DNA from: CBCPNA01 sp965120415
GTDB taxonomy: Bacteria; Bacillota; Clostridia; Lachnospirales; CAG-274
NCBI GenBank assembly: GCA_965120415.1
Contig: CBCPNA010000001.1
Location: 1 to 28,654, forward strand
DNA: 28,654 bases
Direction: 5' to 3'
The position numbers were made by a program, and so were the translations under genes. Position 1 is the stretch's first letter. Each line of letters opens with the position of its first letter. Positions 8,289 through 15,521 of the stretch are shown here, one piece after another. Under the pieces are notes generated by a model that made no database searches, was not told the DNA's origin, and was given only the letters and a program-made list of their open reading frames with translations.

Positions 8289-8314
8289 ATAGCATATAAC
8301 TAATGTTTAATCAA
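8286..8314 (-). promoter_or_regulatory. Sigma-A promoter of the murE-ispD operon
   Basis: On the minus strand, -35 TTGATT (8314-8309) and -10 TATAAT (8291-8286) are 17 bases apart, with an extended TGC just before the -10. It lies downstream of two terminators that close the previous gene, so it should be the operon's own start. Confidence 0.82.
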
Positions 8315-8340
8315 TAAGTAGTTTATAGCTATAAATATAC

Positions 8341-8366
8341 AAAAAAGCCTATTAAATAAGGCTTTT
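8341..8366 (-). terminator. Second terminator after the PNPOx-like gene
   Basis: AAAAGCCT and AGGCTTTT form an eight-base stem with an eight-base loop. Read on the minus strand it ends in a run of T. It backs up the hairpin at 8389-8419 and insulates the murE promoter. Confidence 0.7.
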
Positions 8367-8388
8367 AGTATAACTTTAATAACAATGC

Positions 8389-8419
8389 AAAAAGACATGA
8401 TTTTGTATCATGTCTTTTT
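8389..8419 (-). terminator. Terminator of the PNPOx-like gene
   Basis: A 12-base perfect stem AAAAAGACATGA/TCATGTCTTTTT with a seven-base loop lies about 57 bases past the stop of the minus-strand gene. The sequence is symmetric, so it could act on both strands. Confidence 0.85.
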
Positions 8420-8475
8420 AGTTTACTATGCAATTAAAATTATGTATATTAACATAAGCTTATTTTATATTTTGA

Positions 8476-8880
8476 TTATAATGAATACTCTTTTGGAGGG
8501 TTACCAGAAAAATCACATATTATAGCATATGCATCTGCAAGATAAAATACTTCAAAAATAGGGTTATCTGCTGTATTGTATTGACCTTTTACGATAGGAT
8601 TTTCCATACAACCTTTTTTTACATCCATATTGTTTTCAAATACTGCTTTACCTTTTAAACGTATCCACGCATATGAAGATGAATTAGCAACAGAAAGCTC
8701 TACATAAGGGTTAGCCTGCATATCTTTATAAACTTGTTTTGTATTATTTGTACAAAACCAGAGTTTACCTTCTTTTTCAAAACAAAACATAAACGGACGA
8801 CATTTTGCCTTTCCATCAGAACCAATGGTCGCAAGATATTGTATAGGATTTTCATGTAAAAATTTAGCAACTTCATTCAT
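8476..8880 (-). CDS. Pyridoxamine 5'-phosphate oxidase-like flavin-binding protein
   Basis: This 134-residue protein has the split-barrel fold pattern of the PNPOx-like superfamily. It has an N-terminal helix (MNEVAKFLHENPIQYLATIG), a strand-turn region GKAKCRPFMFCFEKEGKLWFCTN, and then TKQVYKDMQANPYVELSV, which usually contacts FMN phosphate. Next comes AWIRLKGKAVFENN. Relatives bind FMN, F420 or heme and reduce small molecules; the substrate here is unknown and true PdxH activity is unlikely at this length. GGAGG precedes the ATG. It is transcribed away from an HxlR-type regulator 325 bases off, a common arrangement for redox or electrophile responses. By eye its base composition is a little less AT-rich than its neighbours, which may point to transfer. 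Confidence 0.8.
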   Translation of the reverse strand: MNEVAKFLHENPIQYLATIGSDGKAKCRPFMFCFEKEGKLWFCTNNTKQVYKDMQANPYVELSVANSSSYAWIRLKGKAVFENNMDVKKGCMENPIVKGQYNTADNPIFEVFYLADAYAIICDFSGNPPKEYSL

Positions 8881-8938
8881 AATAAAATACCTCCAAATAT
8901 TTATAAGATTAAAAGGTTATTATTACCCTTTATATATT

Positions 8939-8967
8939 ATTATACTTTTATAAATATTATTTATAAA
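8939..8967 (-). promoter_or_regulatory. Promoter of the PNPOx-like gene
   Basis: Minus-strand -10 TATAAT (8944-8939) lies 17 bases from a weak -35 TTTATA (8967-8962). The -35 sits inside the inverted repeat at 8962-8981, as expected for a repressed or activated promoter. Confidence 0.55.
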
Positions 8968-8981
8968 GTAAGCACTTTATA
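8962..8981. promoter_or_regulatory. Inverted repeat, candidate HxlR operator 1
   Basis: Perfect eight-base arms TATAAAGT and ACTTTATA are separated by AAGC. They cover the -35 of the PNPOx-like gene promoter. HxlR proteins bind as dimers to such repeats between divergent genes, so this is a reasonable operator candidate. Confidence 0.5.
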
Positions 8982-8995
8982 GTAAGTTAGTTACT
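8981..8995. promoter_or_regulatory. Inverted repeat, candidate HxlR operator 2
   Basis: AGTAA and TTACT flank GTTAG, directly abutting the repeat at 8962-8981. A third small repeat, ATACT-4-AGTAT, follows at 9002-9015. Together they form a cluster upstream of the PNPOx-like promoter. Confidence 0.4.
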
Positions 8996-9100
8996 GAAAG
9001 AATACTATTAAGTATATAACGCTATTTTTAATAAAAATAATTTTAATTATTAATATATAAAATAGCATCTTTATATGATATTTTAATAAATATACAAATA

Positions 9101-9129
9101 TTGACTTTTGCTATTTATGCTTATATAAT
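9101..9129 (+). promoter_or_regulatory. Sigma-A promoter of the HxlR gene
   Basis: -35 TTGACT (9101-9106) and -10 TATAAT (9124-9129) are 17 bases apart. The predicted start near 9136 leaves a leader of about 70 bases. That leader contains an ATAGTA-9-TACTAT inverted repeat at 9167-9187, a possible autoregulatory site. Confidence 0.8.
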
Positions 9130-9205
9130 AATAGTATCTTTTGTAAATTAGGTATATTATTTAAACATAGTAACTATAATATACTATTGAAAGGAGCTTA
9201 AATAA

Positions 9206-9523
9206 ATGGAAAATATATTATGCCCTGTCGAAGTAACTCTTACGCTAATAGGGAGTAAATGGAAAGTGCTTATACTGCGAGACTTAATGGCTGAAACAAA
9301 ACGCTTTGGAGAGCTTAAAAAATCTGTAGGAAATGTAACTCAAAAAGTTTTAACATCGCAGCTTAGAGATATGGAACAAAAAGGGATAGTGAAACGTAAA
9401 GTTTATGCAGAAGTACCGCCACGTGTGGAGTATTCATTGACCGAATTAGGCTATAGCTTAAAACCAATTTTGGATGCAATGTATATGTGGGGAGAAGAAT
9501 ATAAATTAAAAAGTGATCAGTAA
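9206..9523 (+). CDS. HxlR-family winged-helix transcriptional regulator
   Basis: The 105-residue DNA-binding protein matches the HxlR family throughout. It has the N-terminal CPVEVTLTLIGSKWKVLILRDL, then KRFGELKKSVGNVTQKVLTSQLRDMEQKGIVKRKVY as helix-turn-helix and wing, and PPRVEYSLTELGYSLKPILDAMYMW. Cys6 lies in the position used as a redox switch in YodB- and HypR-type members, so thiol sensing is plausible but not shown. AAAGGAG precedes the ATG. The divergent PNPOx-like gene is the likely target, through the small inverted repeats between them. It ends facing the convergent DUF4364 gene with only 57 bases and no obvious terminator between. Confidence 0.92.
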   Translation: MENILCPVEVTLTLIGSKWKVLILRDLMAETKRFGELKKSVGNVTQKVLTSQLRDMEQKGIVKRKVYAEVPPRVEYSLTELGYSLKPILDAMYMWGEEYKLKSDQ

Positions 9524-9580
9524 TAAAATTAATAAGCATCTTAATTATATAGTAATGGTATAGTTATTTTATAAATTTTA

Positions 9581-10108
9581 TTATTCTTCACTTTCTAGCA
9601 TAGATTTAATAAAAGATATATAATATTTAGACGCATTTTTTTTCCAATTTTCGCAAATAGTCCTTGCGTATTTTTTATTAGTAACTTTAAAATTAATTTC
9701 TATTAAGGGGGATGCATTTTCATACGCAATACATTTTATATTAAATTCATTTTTATCTATTTGATTATAATTAGCTATAATATCTAGTTCTTTTTTTAAT
9801 TGTATTTTATTATTTTCTATATAAATATCTATATTTTCTTTTATATGTACAGGTATTAAATTTTTGAATAAATTAAGCATTTTATAGCCCTTTTCAGAAA
9901 GTTTAAAAGTTGTTTTGTTGTTTTGTATATTTTTAACGATATAGCCATTTTCTGTAAGCTCGGCGATGTTGTTAGAAAGGGAAAAATAGTCCATATAATT
10001 GTCTAATACAAAATCTTGTATATAAGATATAGATACAGGTAAATATGTTTTGTGCAATAAATATATAATAACAAGCTTACTTTCTGCTAGGTTGGAAGAG
10101 TTTTTCAT
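9581..10108 (-). CDS. DUF4364 family winged-helix-like protein
   Basis: This 175-residue cytoplasmic protein fits the DUF4364 family of Clostridia. The pattern is LAESKLVIIYLLHKTYLPVS, FVLDNYMDYFSLSNNIAELTENGYI, TTFKLSEKGYKMLNLFKNLIPVHIKENIDIYI and a final TICENWKKNASKYY. The first 80 residues look like a winged helix-turn-helix, and the second half is a mixed domain. Its role is unknown; a transcription regulator is the usual guess. The ATG follows AAAGAGGTGA. A good promoter sits at 10146-10174, so it is probably a single-gene unit. It is convergent with the HxlR gene. Confidence 0.8.
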   Translation of the reverse strand: MKNSSNLAESKLVIIYLLHKTYLPVSISYIQDFVLDNYMDYFSLSNNIAELTENGYIVKNIQNNKTTFKLSEKGYKMLNLFKNLIPVHIKENIDIYIENNKIQLKKELDIIANYNQIDKNEFNIKCIAYENASPLIEINFKVTNKKYARTICENWKKNASKYYISFIKSMLESEE

Positions 10109-10145
10109 AAAATCACCTCTTTATAAAAAAACTGCCATATTTATA

Positions 10146-10174
10146 ATTATATAATAAAATATATTGTATGTCGA
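10146..10174 (-). promoter_or_regulatory. Sigma-A promoter of the DUF4364 gene
   Basis: On the minus strand, TCGACA (10174-10169) and TATAAT (10151-10146) are 17 bases apart. The start would be near 10139, giving a leader of about 30 bases. Confidence 0.75.
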
Positions 10175-10311
10175 TAATAATGTCACTATTTATTAAAAAA
10201 AATTATGACATTTTTATTTATAATATTTTATATAAATGTAATATAAAAATATAAATTACAACTAGTATATATTAGGGTGATTTATAGCTATGTATAATTT
10301 AAAAATTGTAC

Positions 10312-10340
10312 TTGAATAAAGTTTTTTTGTATGCTAAAAT
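10312..10340 (+). promoter_or_regulatory. Promoter module A, upstream of yifB
   Basis: TTGAAT (10312-10317) and TAAAAT (10335-10340) are 17 bases apart with an extended TATGC before the -10. Bases from about 10304 to 10345 are nearly the same as those at 19669-19710, including an upstream ATTGTAC and a T7 spacer, so this is a specific shared module. It is the best visible start for the yifB operon, although the leader would be about 360 bases. Confidence 0.68.
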
Positions 10341-10709
10341 AAAAAAATGAAAATATTTATAGAAATTAGGATGTATTTTTAATGCTATAATTTTGTATTT
10401 TGCTTCTAAATACAAAATATTTTTAATGCAGTTTGTACATAATTTATAAAATATATTATTATTAAAATATAAATCAAATAAAGTATATATTGTGTTTATA
10501 TGTATTTATATATAGTTAAAATATAAAAAATATAATTTTAAAAATATATTAAAATATATTAAAAATATATTAAAGCTATTTTAATTGCCTTAAATAACTA
10601 TTACATGAATAAACCTTGCAATTATATTAAACAAGGCTATTATTTAAAATAAAAATAAGTATACAGCAATATATATTTAATTTACATAGCATAGAAAGAG
10701 GTGAAAATT
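10341..10709 (+). other. Long AT-rich leader before yifB with a terminator-like hairpin
   Basis: No credible reading frame or known riboswitch motif is visible here. A hairpin at 10390-10418 (11-base arms ATTTTGTATTT and AAATACAAAAT, seven-base loop) followed by ATTTTTAA could end transcription about 75 bases from the promoter. That would make a short RNA or an attenuated leader. Farther on, a nested repeat pairs TTAAATAA (10590-10597) with TTATTTAA (10640-10647), and inside it CCTTG (10614) with CAAGG (10632). I see no T-box core. Confidence 0.4.
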
Positions 10710-12242
10710 TTGTTATCTAAAGTTTTATCTTCAACGCTTATCGGCATAGACGGCTTTAAAATTATTGTTGAAGTTGATATAAGCCAAGGCTTGCCTGCTT
10801 TTGATATAGTTGGCTTGCCAGATTCAGCAGTTAAAGAATCAAAAGACAGAGTAAGGACTGCAATAAAAAATTCTAACATATCACTTCCAGTTAAAAGGAT
10901 AACAGTAAACCTTGCTCCAGCAAATATAAGAAAGGAAGGACCAGCTTTTGATTTACCTATAGCGGTTGGTATTTTAAATTGTATAGATGTTTTAAGAGAA
11001 GAAGATTTTTTGGACACAATGATAGTGGGCGAGCTTTCCCTTGATGGCTCTGTTAAGCCTGTTAATGGCGTACTTCCTATAGTGCATACCGCAAAGCTTT
11101 CTGGTATAAAAAAGTTTATTGTACCTTTTGATAATATAAATGAGGCAGGGCTTATAAAAGATGTAGAAATTGTCGGAGTTAAGACCCTTTTGGAGCTTAT
11201 AAATCATTTTAATCATGAAAAAATACCACCTGTAAATATAGATACAGAAAAAATGTTTAAAGATAATGAAGAATATGACAACAGTTTAGATTTTTGTGAT
11301 GTAAAAGGGCAAGAAAATGTTAAGCGTGCTTTAGAAATAGCTGCTGCTGGTATGCATAATATTATTATGGTTGGGCCGCCAGGCTCTGGTAAGACTATGA
11401 TGGCAAAAAGGCTTTCTACAATCTTGCCAGATTTATCTTTTGAAGAAAGTATAGAAATAACAAAAATATACAGTGTTTCTGGTATTTTGCAAAATAAAGA
11501 AGCGCTAATAACAAAAAGACCTTTTAGAGCGCCACATCATACAATTTCTAATTCGGCTATGGTTGGCGGAGGCAAGGTGCCACGCCCGGGTGAAGTTAGC
11601 TTATCGCACAATGGGGTATTATTTTTAGATGAACTTCCAGAATTTGCAAGAAATGTTTTAGAAGAGCTTAGGCAGCCTTTAGAAGATAGAGAGGTTACGA
11701 TATCAAGAGTTAGTGGTACTATGACGTTTCCTGCTAATTTAATGCTTGTTGCTGCTATGAACCCTTGCCCTTGTGGCTTTTATGGATATTCAGAAAAATG
11801 TATTTGTAGCCAAAGCACTATTTCAAAATATTTATCCAAAATAAGTGGCCCTTTGCTAGATAGAATAGATTTACAGGTAGAGGCATCTGCTGTAGATTAC
11901 GATGATTTAAATATTAAACAAAAAGCTGAAAGCTCTATGGATATAAAAAGCCGTGTTTTAAAGGCTCATGCTATCCAGCAAAATAGATATAAAGATGACA
12001 ACATCTATTTTAATGCACAGCTTACCGCACCCCTTATAGAAAGATATTGCAAGCTAGAAGAAAGCGAAAAACAAATATTAAAAAATGTTTTTGACAAATT
12101 AGGGCTTAGCGCAAGAGCTTATCATAAAATATTAAAAATTGCTAGAACAATAGCAGATTTAGACTCTTCAGAAAGGATTTTAGTCCCTCATATTGCAGAG
12201 GCGGTGCAATTGAGAGATTTAGATAGAAAATTTATCTTTTAA
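10710..12242 (+). CDS. YifB/ComM-family Mg-chelatase-like AAA+ ATPase
   Basis: The 510-residue ATPase has the N-terminal ChlI/Lon-like domain (LVGID-type start, then VEVDISQGLPAFDIVGLPDSAVKESKDRV). The AAA+ core follows, with Walker A GPPGSGKT at about 222-229, Walker B GVLFLDELPEF and RQPLEDREVTISRV. After these come the Cys motif NPCPCGFYG and the C-terminal helical domain. ComM, the family's studied member, drives branch migration during natural transformation; the role here is inferred from that and from the adjacent dprA. For the start I prefer the TTG at 10710. AGAGGTGA lies six bases before it, and the product then begins MLSKV as in relatives. The GTG at 10701 is part of that ribosome site. 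It is first of four genes, ten bases from dprA. Confidence 0.93.
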   Translation: MLSKVLSSTLIGIDGFKIIVEVDISQGLPAFDIVGLPDSAVKESKDRVRTAIKNSNISLPVKRITVNLAPANIRKEGPAFDLPIAVGILNCIDVLREEDFLDTMIVGELSLDGSVKPVNGVLPIVHTAKLSGIKKFIVPFDNINEAGLIKDVEIVGVKTLLELINHFNHEKIPPVNIDTEKMFKDNEEYDNSLDFCDVKGQENVKRALEIAAAGMHNIIMVGPPGSGKTMMAKRLSTILPDLSFEESIEITKIYSVSGILQNKEALITKRPFRAPHHTISNSAMVGGGKVPRPGEVSLSHNGVLFLDELPEFARNVLEELRQPLEDREVTISRVSGTMTFPANLMLVAAMNPCPCGFYGYSEKCICSQSTISKYLSKISGPLLDRIDLQVEASAVDYDDLNIKQKAESSMDIKSRVLKAHAIQQNRYKDDNIYFNAQLTAPLIERYCKLEESEKQILKNVFDKLGLSARAYHKILKIARTIADLDSSERILVPHIAEAVQLRDLDRKFIF

Positions 12243-12252
12243 GGTAACCATT

Positions 12253-13410
12253 ATGTTATATAAAGACGAAGAATTTTTAATATGGCTTTCATCTATAGCT
12301 GGTATTAGTTTTAAAAAAAAGTATGTATTGTTAAAACATTTTGGTAGTGCTAAAAATTTATTTTATGCAAAAGCTATAGAAATACAACGTTTTTGCCAGG
12401 CATATAAAATTAATTTTAGGAGCATTATAGATATAAAAGAAGAATATGTTTTGCAAAAACTTATTGACAACTTATATAAATCTAATATATCATTTATATC
12501 AAAAGATAATCCAGAATTTCCAAATCTTTTAAAAAGTATACAAGACCCTCCATTAGGGCTCTATGTTTTGGGCAAAATACCTCAAAATAAATTTAAAGTA
12601 AGCGTTATTGGTTCAAGACAATGCACTCAATATGGCGCAAATAATGCTTATAGGTTTAGTAAAGAGCTTGCAGAAAGAGGGATAGATGTTGTTAGCGGTA
12701 TGGCTCTTGGCATAGATTCTATGGCGCATAAAGGAGCAATAGATGGAAAAGGCAAAACAATAGCGATACTTGGCTGTGGGGTTGATGTTATATACCCTTC
12801 ATCTAACAGAGCGATAAGAGAAAACATTATACAAAATGGATGCATTATTAGCGAATTTCCACCGAAGACACAAGCCTTTCCGGCTAACTTTCCTATAAGA
12901 AATAGGATAATAAGCGGTATAAGCGATGCTGTAGTCGTTGTTGAGGCGGCTAAAAGGAGCGGTACGCTTATAACAGTTGGGCAAGCGCTAGACCAAGGAC
13001 GAGAAGTTTTTGCTGTGCCAGGTAGTATAAATAACCCTTTGAGCGAAGGGACTAATAATCTATTAAAAGAGTGTGCCTATCCTTTAACAACTATAGATGA
13101 TATTACGCAAAATTTAGGTATTTTAGATAAATTTTATGAAGAAAAACTTAATAAAAATCAATCAAAAGCGACAAATAATTTCCAAAAGCAAGATGCAGAA
13201 TATGCAGAAAAAGAAAAGCTTATTTTACAGAGCTTAACAAAAGAAGAAAGCATAGTCTATCAATGTATAACAAATATTCCTATTACAGTTGATGAATTAG
13301 TTTTTAAATCAAAATTAAATATAAAAGATGTACAATTTATACTTACTATGTTAGAGCTTAAATCTTGTATAAAAAGGCTTGCCGGGCAAAAGTATATTAA
13401 AAATATTTAA
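12253..13410 (+). CDS. dprA: DNA-processing protein DprA (Smf)
   Basis: The 385-residue cytoplasmic protein loads RecA on incoming single strands in transformation. An N-terminal helical part (1-100) precedes the Rossmann-like core. The core has VSVIGSRQCTQYG (117-128), SGMALGIDSMAHKGAI (148-163), LGCGVDVIYPSSN (173-185) and SEFPP (200-204). These are followed by FPIRNRIISG (213-222) and EAAKRSGTLITVGQALDQGREVFAVPG (231-257). A small C-terminal winged helix occupies roughly 320-385. A ten-base gap links it to yifB; the ribosome site AAGG is weak, so coupling to yifB is likely. Both uptake-related genes lie together, but no pilus or ComE genes are in the window, so competence is not demonstrated. 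Confidence 0.95.
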   Translation: MLYKDEEFLIWLSSIAGISFKKKYVLLKHFGSAKNLFYAKAIEIQRFCQAYKINFRSIIDIKEEYVLQKLIDNLYKSNISFISKDNPEFPNLLKSIQDPPLGLYVLGKIPQNKFKVSVIGSRQCTQYGANNAYRFSKELAERGIDVVSGMALGIDSMAHKGAIDGKGKTIAILGCGVDVIYPSSNRAIRENIIQNGCIISEFPPKTQAFPANFPIRNRIISGISDAVVVVEAAKRSGTLITVGQALDQGREVFAVPGSINNPLSEGTNNLLKECAYPLTTIDDITQNLGILDKFYEEKLNKNQSKATNNFQKQDAEYAEKEKLILQSLTKEESIVYQCITNIPITVDELVFKSKLNIKDVQFILTMLELKSCIKRLAGQKYIKNI

Positions 13411-13434
13411 GCTAAGCTATTATTAGGAGGTTTT

Positions 13435-15504
13435 ATGACAAATAAAAAAAATTTAGTTATTGTAGAGTCGCCAGCAAAAGCTAAAACATTAAAAAAATTT
13501 TTGGGCAGTAATTATAAAATAGAGGCATCTATGGGGCATGTTAGAGATTTGCCAAAAAGCGAAATAGGCATAGATATAGAAAAAGATTTTGAACCACGAT
13601 ATATAACAATAAGAGGCAAAGGCCCTCTCCTTACAAAGCTAAGAAAAGAAATAAAAAACGCAAATAAAATATATTTAGCAACCGACCCCGATAGAGAGGG
13701 CGAGGCTATTAGCTGGCATTTGTTTTATGCTTTAAATCTTGAGAACAAGCCAGTATACAGAATAACTTTTAACGAAATAACAAAAACAGCAGTGCAAAAA
13801 TCGATAAAAGAAGCAAGAGAAATAGATATGGATCTCGTTGATGCACAGCAAGCAAGAAGGAGCCTTGACCGTATTGTTGGGTACAAAATAAGCCCCTTTT
13901 TATGGAAAAAGATAAAAAAAGGGCTTAGCGCAGGGCGTGTCCAATCTGTTGCATTAAAGCTTATTTGCGAACGTGATGAAGAAATAGAAAATTTTGTACC
14001 TAAAGAATACTGGACAATAGATGCCGATTTAAAAACTAATAATAACAAAATATTAAATGCTAAATTTTACGGTACATCTAAAGGTAAAATAGAGCTAGAA
14101 TCTGAAAAGCAAGTTGATGAAATTATAAAGCATGTTAAAAAAAACGATTTTATAATAAAAGAAATAAAAGAGAGCAAAAGGCTTAAAAACCCTTACGCTC
14201 CCTTTAAAACAAGCACTATGCAACAAGAGGCATCTAAGCTATTTGGCTACCCAGCATCTAAAACAATGATGATAGCGCAGCAGCTATATGAAGGGGTTAA
14301 TGTAAAAGGAGAAGGCACTATAGGGCTTGTTTCTTATATACGTACCGATTCTGTACGTATATCAGATGAGGCTTTTACACAAGCTAAACAATTTATTACA
14401 GAGTTTTTAGGAGAAAAATATTTATCTAAATCAAGAAAAGAATACAAAACTAAAGGCAAAACACAAGATGCGCACGAGGCTATAAGACCTACCTATGTAT
14501 TTAAAACACCAGAACATCTTAAAGATTCTTTAACAAATGAACAATACAAGCTTTACAAGCTTATTTGGGAAAGATTTATTGCAAGCCAGATGGAAAGCTC
14601 AGTTTATAAAAATAAAACAATAAAGATTAATGGCGGCGATTATGAATTTAGAACAACAGGCTCCACTTTAGAATTTGACGGATATTTAAAAATCTATAAA
14701 AAAAATGAAGAAAAAGAAGAAGAGCTACTACTACCAGAAGTAAATGAAAATGACAAGCTAGATTTAAAGCAAATAAAAAAAGAACAGCATTTTACAAAGC
14801 CCCCAGCAAGATATACAGAAGCAAGCCTTATAAAAACGCTAGAAGATATAGGAGTAGGGCGCCCTAGCACATACGCCCCAACAATATCTACATTAACATC
14901 AAGGCGATATATCACAAAAGAAAAAAAGCTTTTTTATACAACAGAGCTTGGAGAAATTGTTAACGATGTAATAAAAAATAATTTTCCGGACATTATTAAT
15001 ATAGATTTTACAGCTGAGATGGAAAATAAGCTAGACAAAATAGAAGAAGGCAAGCTAGAATGGAAACAGATTTTAAGAGATTTTTATCCTGATTTTCAAA
15101 AGGCTATTTTAGATGCAGAAGAAAAAGTAGAAAATATAGCAATAGAAGATGAAAAGACAGACATAATTTGCGAAAATTGTGGAGCTAATATGGTTATAAA
15201 ATACGGCAGATACGGCAAATTTTTGGCTTGCCCTAAATTTCCTAATTGCAAAAATACAAAACCTCTTTTTGAAGAAACAGGGCTTAAATGCCCAGAATGC
15301 GGAGGGGCTGTTTTAATCAAGAAAACTAAAACAGGTCGTAAATTTTTTGGCTGTGAAAATAACCCTGAATGTAACTTTATGTCATGGAACAAACCAACGG
15401 GAGAAAGATGCCCTAAATGCAATTCTTATATGGTAGAAAAAGGGACTAAAAAGACTATTGTTTCTTGCAGTAATCAAGAGTGTGGCTATATATTAAAAAA
15501 ATAA
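13435..15504 (+). CDS. topA: DNA topoisomerase I (type IA)
   Basis: The 689-residue enzyme relaxes negative supercoils. The TOPRIM domain has VIVESPAKAKTLKKFLG with Glu9, and DPDREGEAISWH with Asp84, Asp86 and Glu90. The catalytic Tyr301 lies in SYIRTDSVRIS. AHEAIRPT and VGRPSTYAPTI are the usual later motifs of the cleavage-strand domains. From about residue 575 there are three four-Cys zinc-ribbon modules (CENCG...CPKFPNC, CPECGG...CENNPEC, CPKC...CSNQEC), normal for bacterial TopA. A strong AGGAGG is seven bases upstream of the ATG. It lies 24 bases after dprA; dprA-topA pairing is common in Firmicutes. Confidence 0.97.
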   Translation: MTNKKNLVIVESPAKAKTLKKFLGSNYKIEASMGHVRDLPKSEIGIDIEKDFEPRYITIRGKGPLLTKLRKEIKNANKIYLATDPDREGEAISWHLFYALNLENKPVYRITFNEITKTAVQKSIKEAREIDMDLVDAQQARRSLDRIVGYKISPFLWKKIKKGLSAGRVQSVALKLICERDEEIENFVPKEYWTIDADLKTNNNKILNAKFYGTSKGKIELESEKQVDEIIKHVKKNDFIIKEIKESKRLKNPYAPFKTSTMQQEASKLFGYPASKTMMIAQQLYEGVNVKGEGTIGLVSYIRTDSVRISDEAFTQAKQFITEFLGEKYLSKSRKEYKTKGKTQDAHEAIRPTYVFKTPEHLKDSLTNEQYKLYKLIWERFIASQMESSVYKNKTIKINGGDYEFRTTGSTLEFDGYLKIYKKNEEKEEELLLPEVNENDKLDLKQIKKEQHFTKPPARYTEASLIKTLEDIGVGRPSTYAPTISTLTSRRYITKEKKLFYTTELGEIVNDVIKNNFPDIINIDFTAEMENKLDKIEEGKLEWKQILRDFYPDFQKAILDAEEKVENIAIEDEKTDIICENCGANMVIKYGRYGKFLACPKFPNCKNTKPLFEETGLKCPECGGAVLIKKTKTGRKFFGCENNPECNFMSWNKPTGERCPKCNSYMVEKGTKKTIVSCSNQECGYILKK

Positions 15505-15521
15505 TTTAAGAGGTTATTTTA

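Noticed and set aside
9581..10108. A phage or transfer-element gene
   Set aside because: It fits DUF4364, a chromosomal family of Clostridia, and nothing mobile lies nearby.
10441..10600. Short tandem repeats of ATATATTAAAA type
   Set aside because: They are low-complexity AT runs without constant unit or spacing; not a CRISPR or iteron array.
10341..10709. T-box or known riboswitch before yifB
   Set aside because: No T-box core sequence or recognisable aptamer motif is present; only AT-rich hairpins can be drawn.
15096..15422. Minus-strand frame of 108 codons inside topA
   Set aside because: It is the shadow of the zinc-ribbon codons; no promoter or ribosome site is visible.
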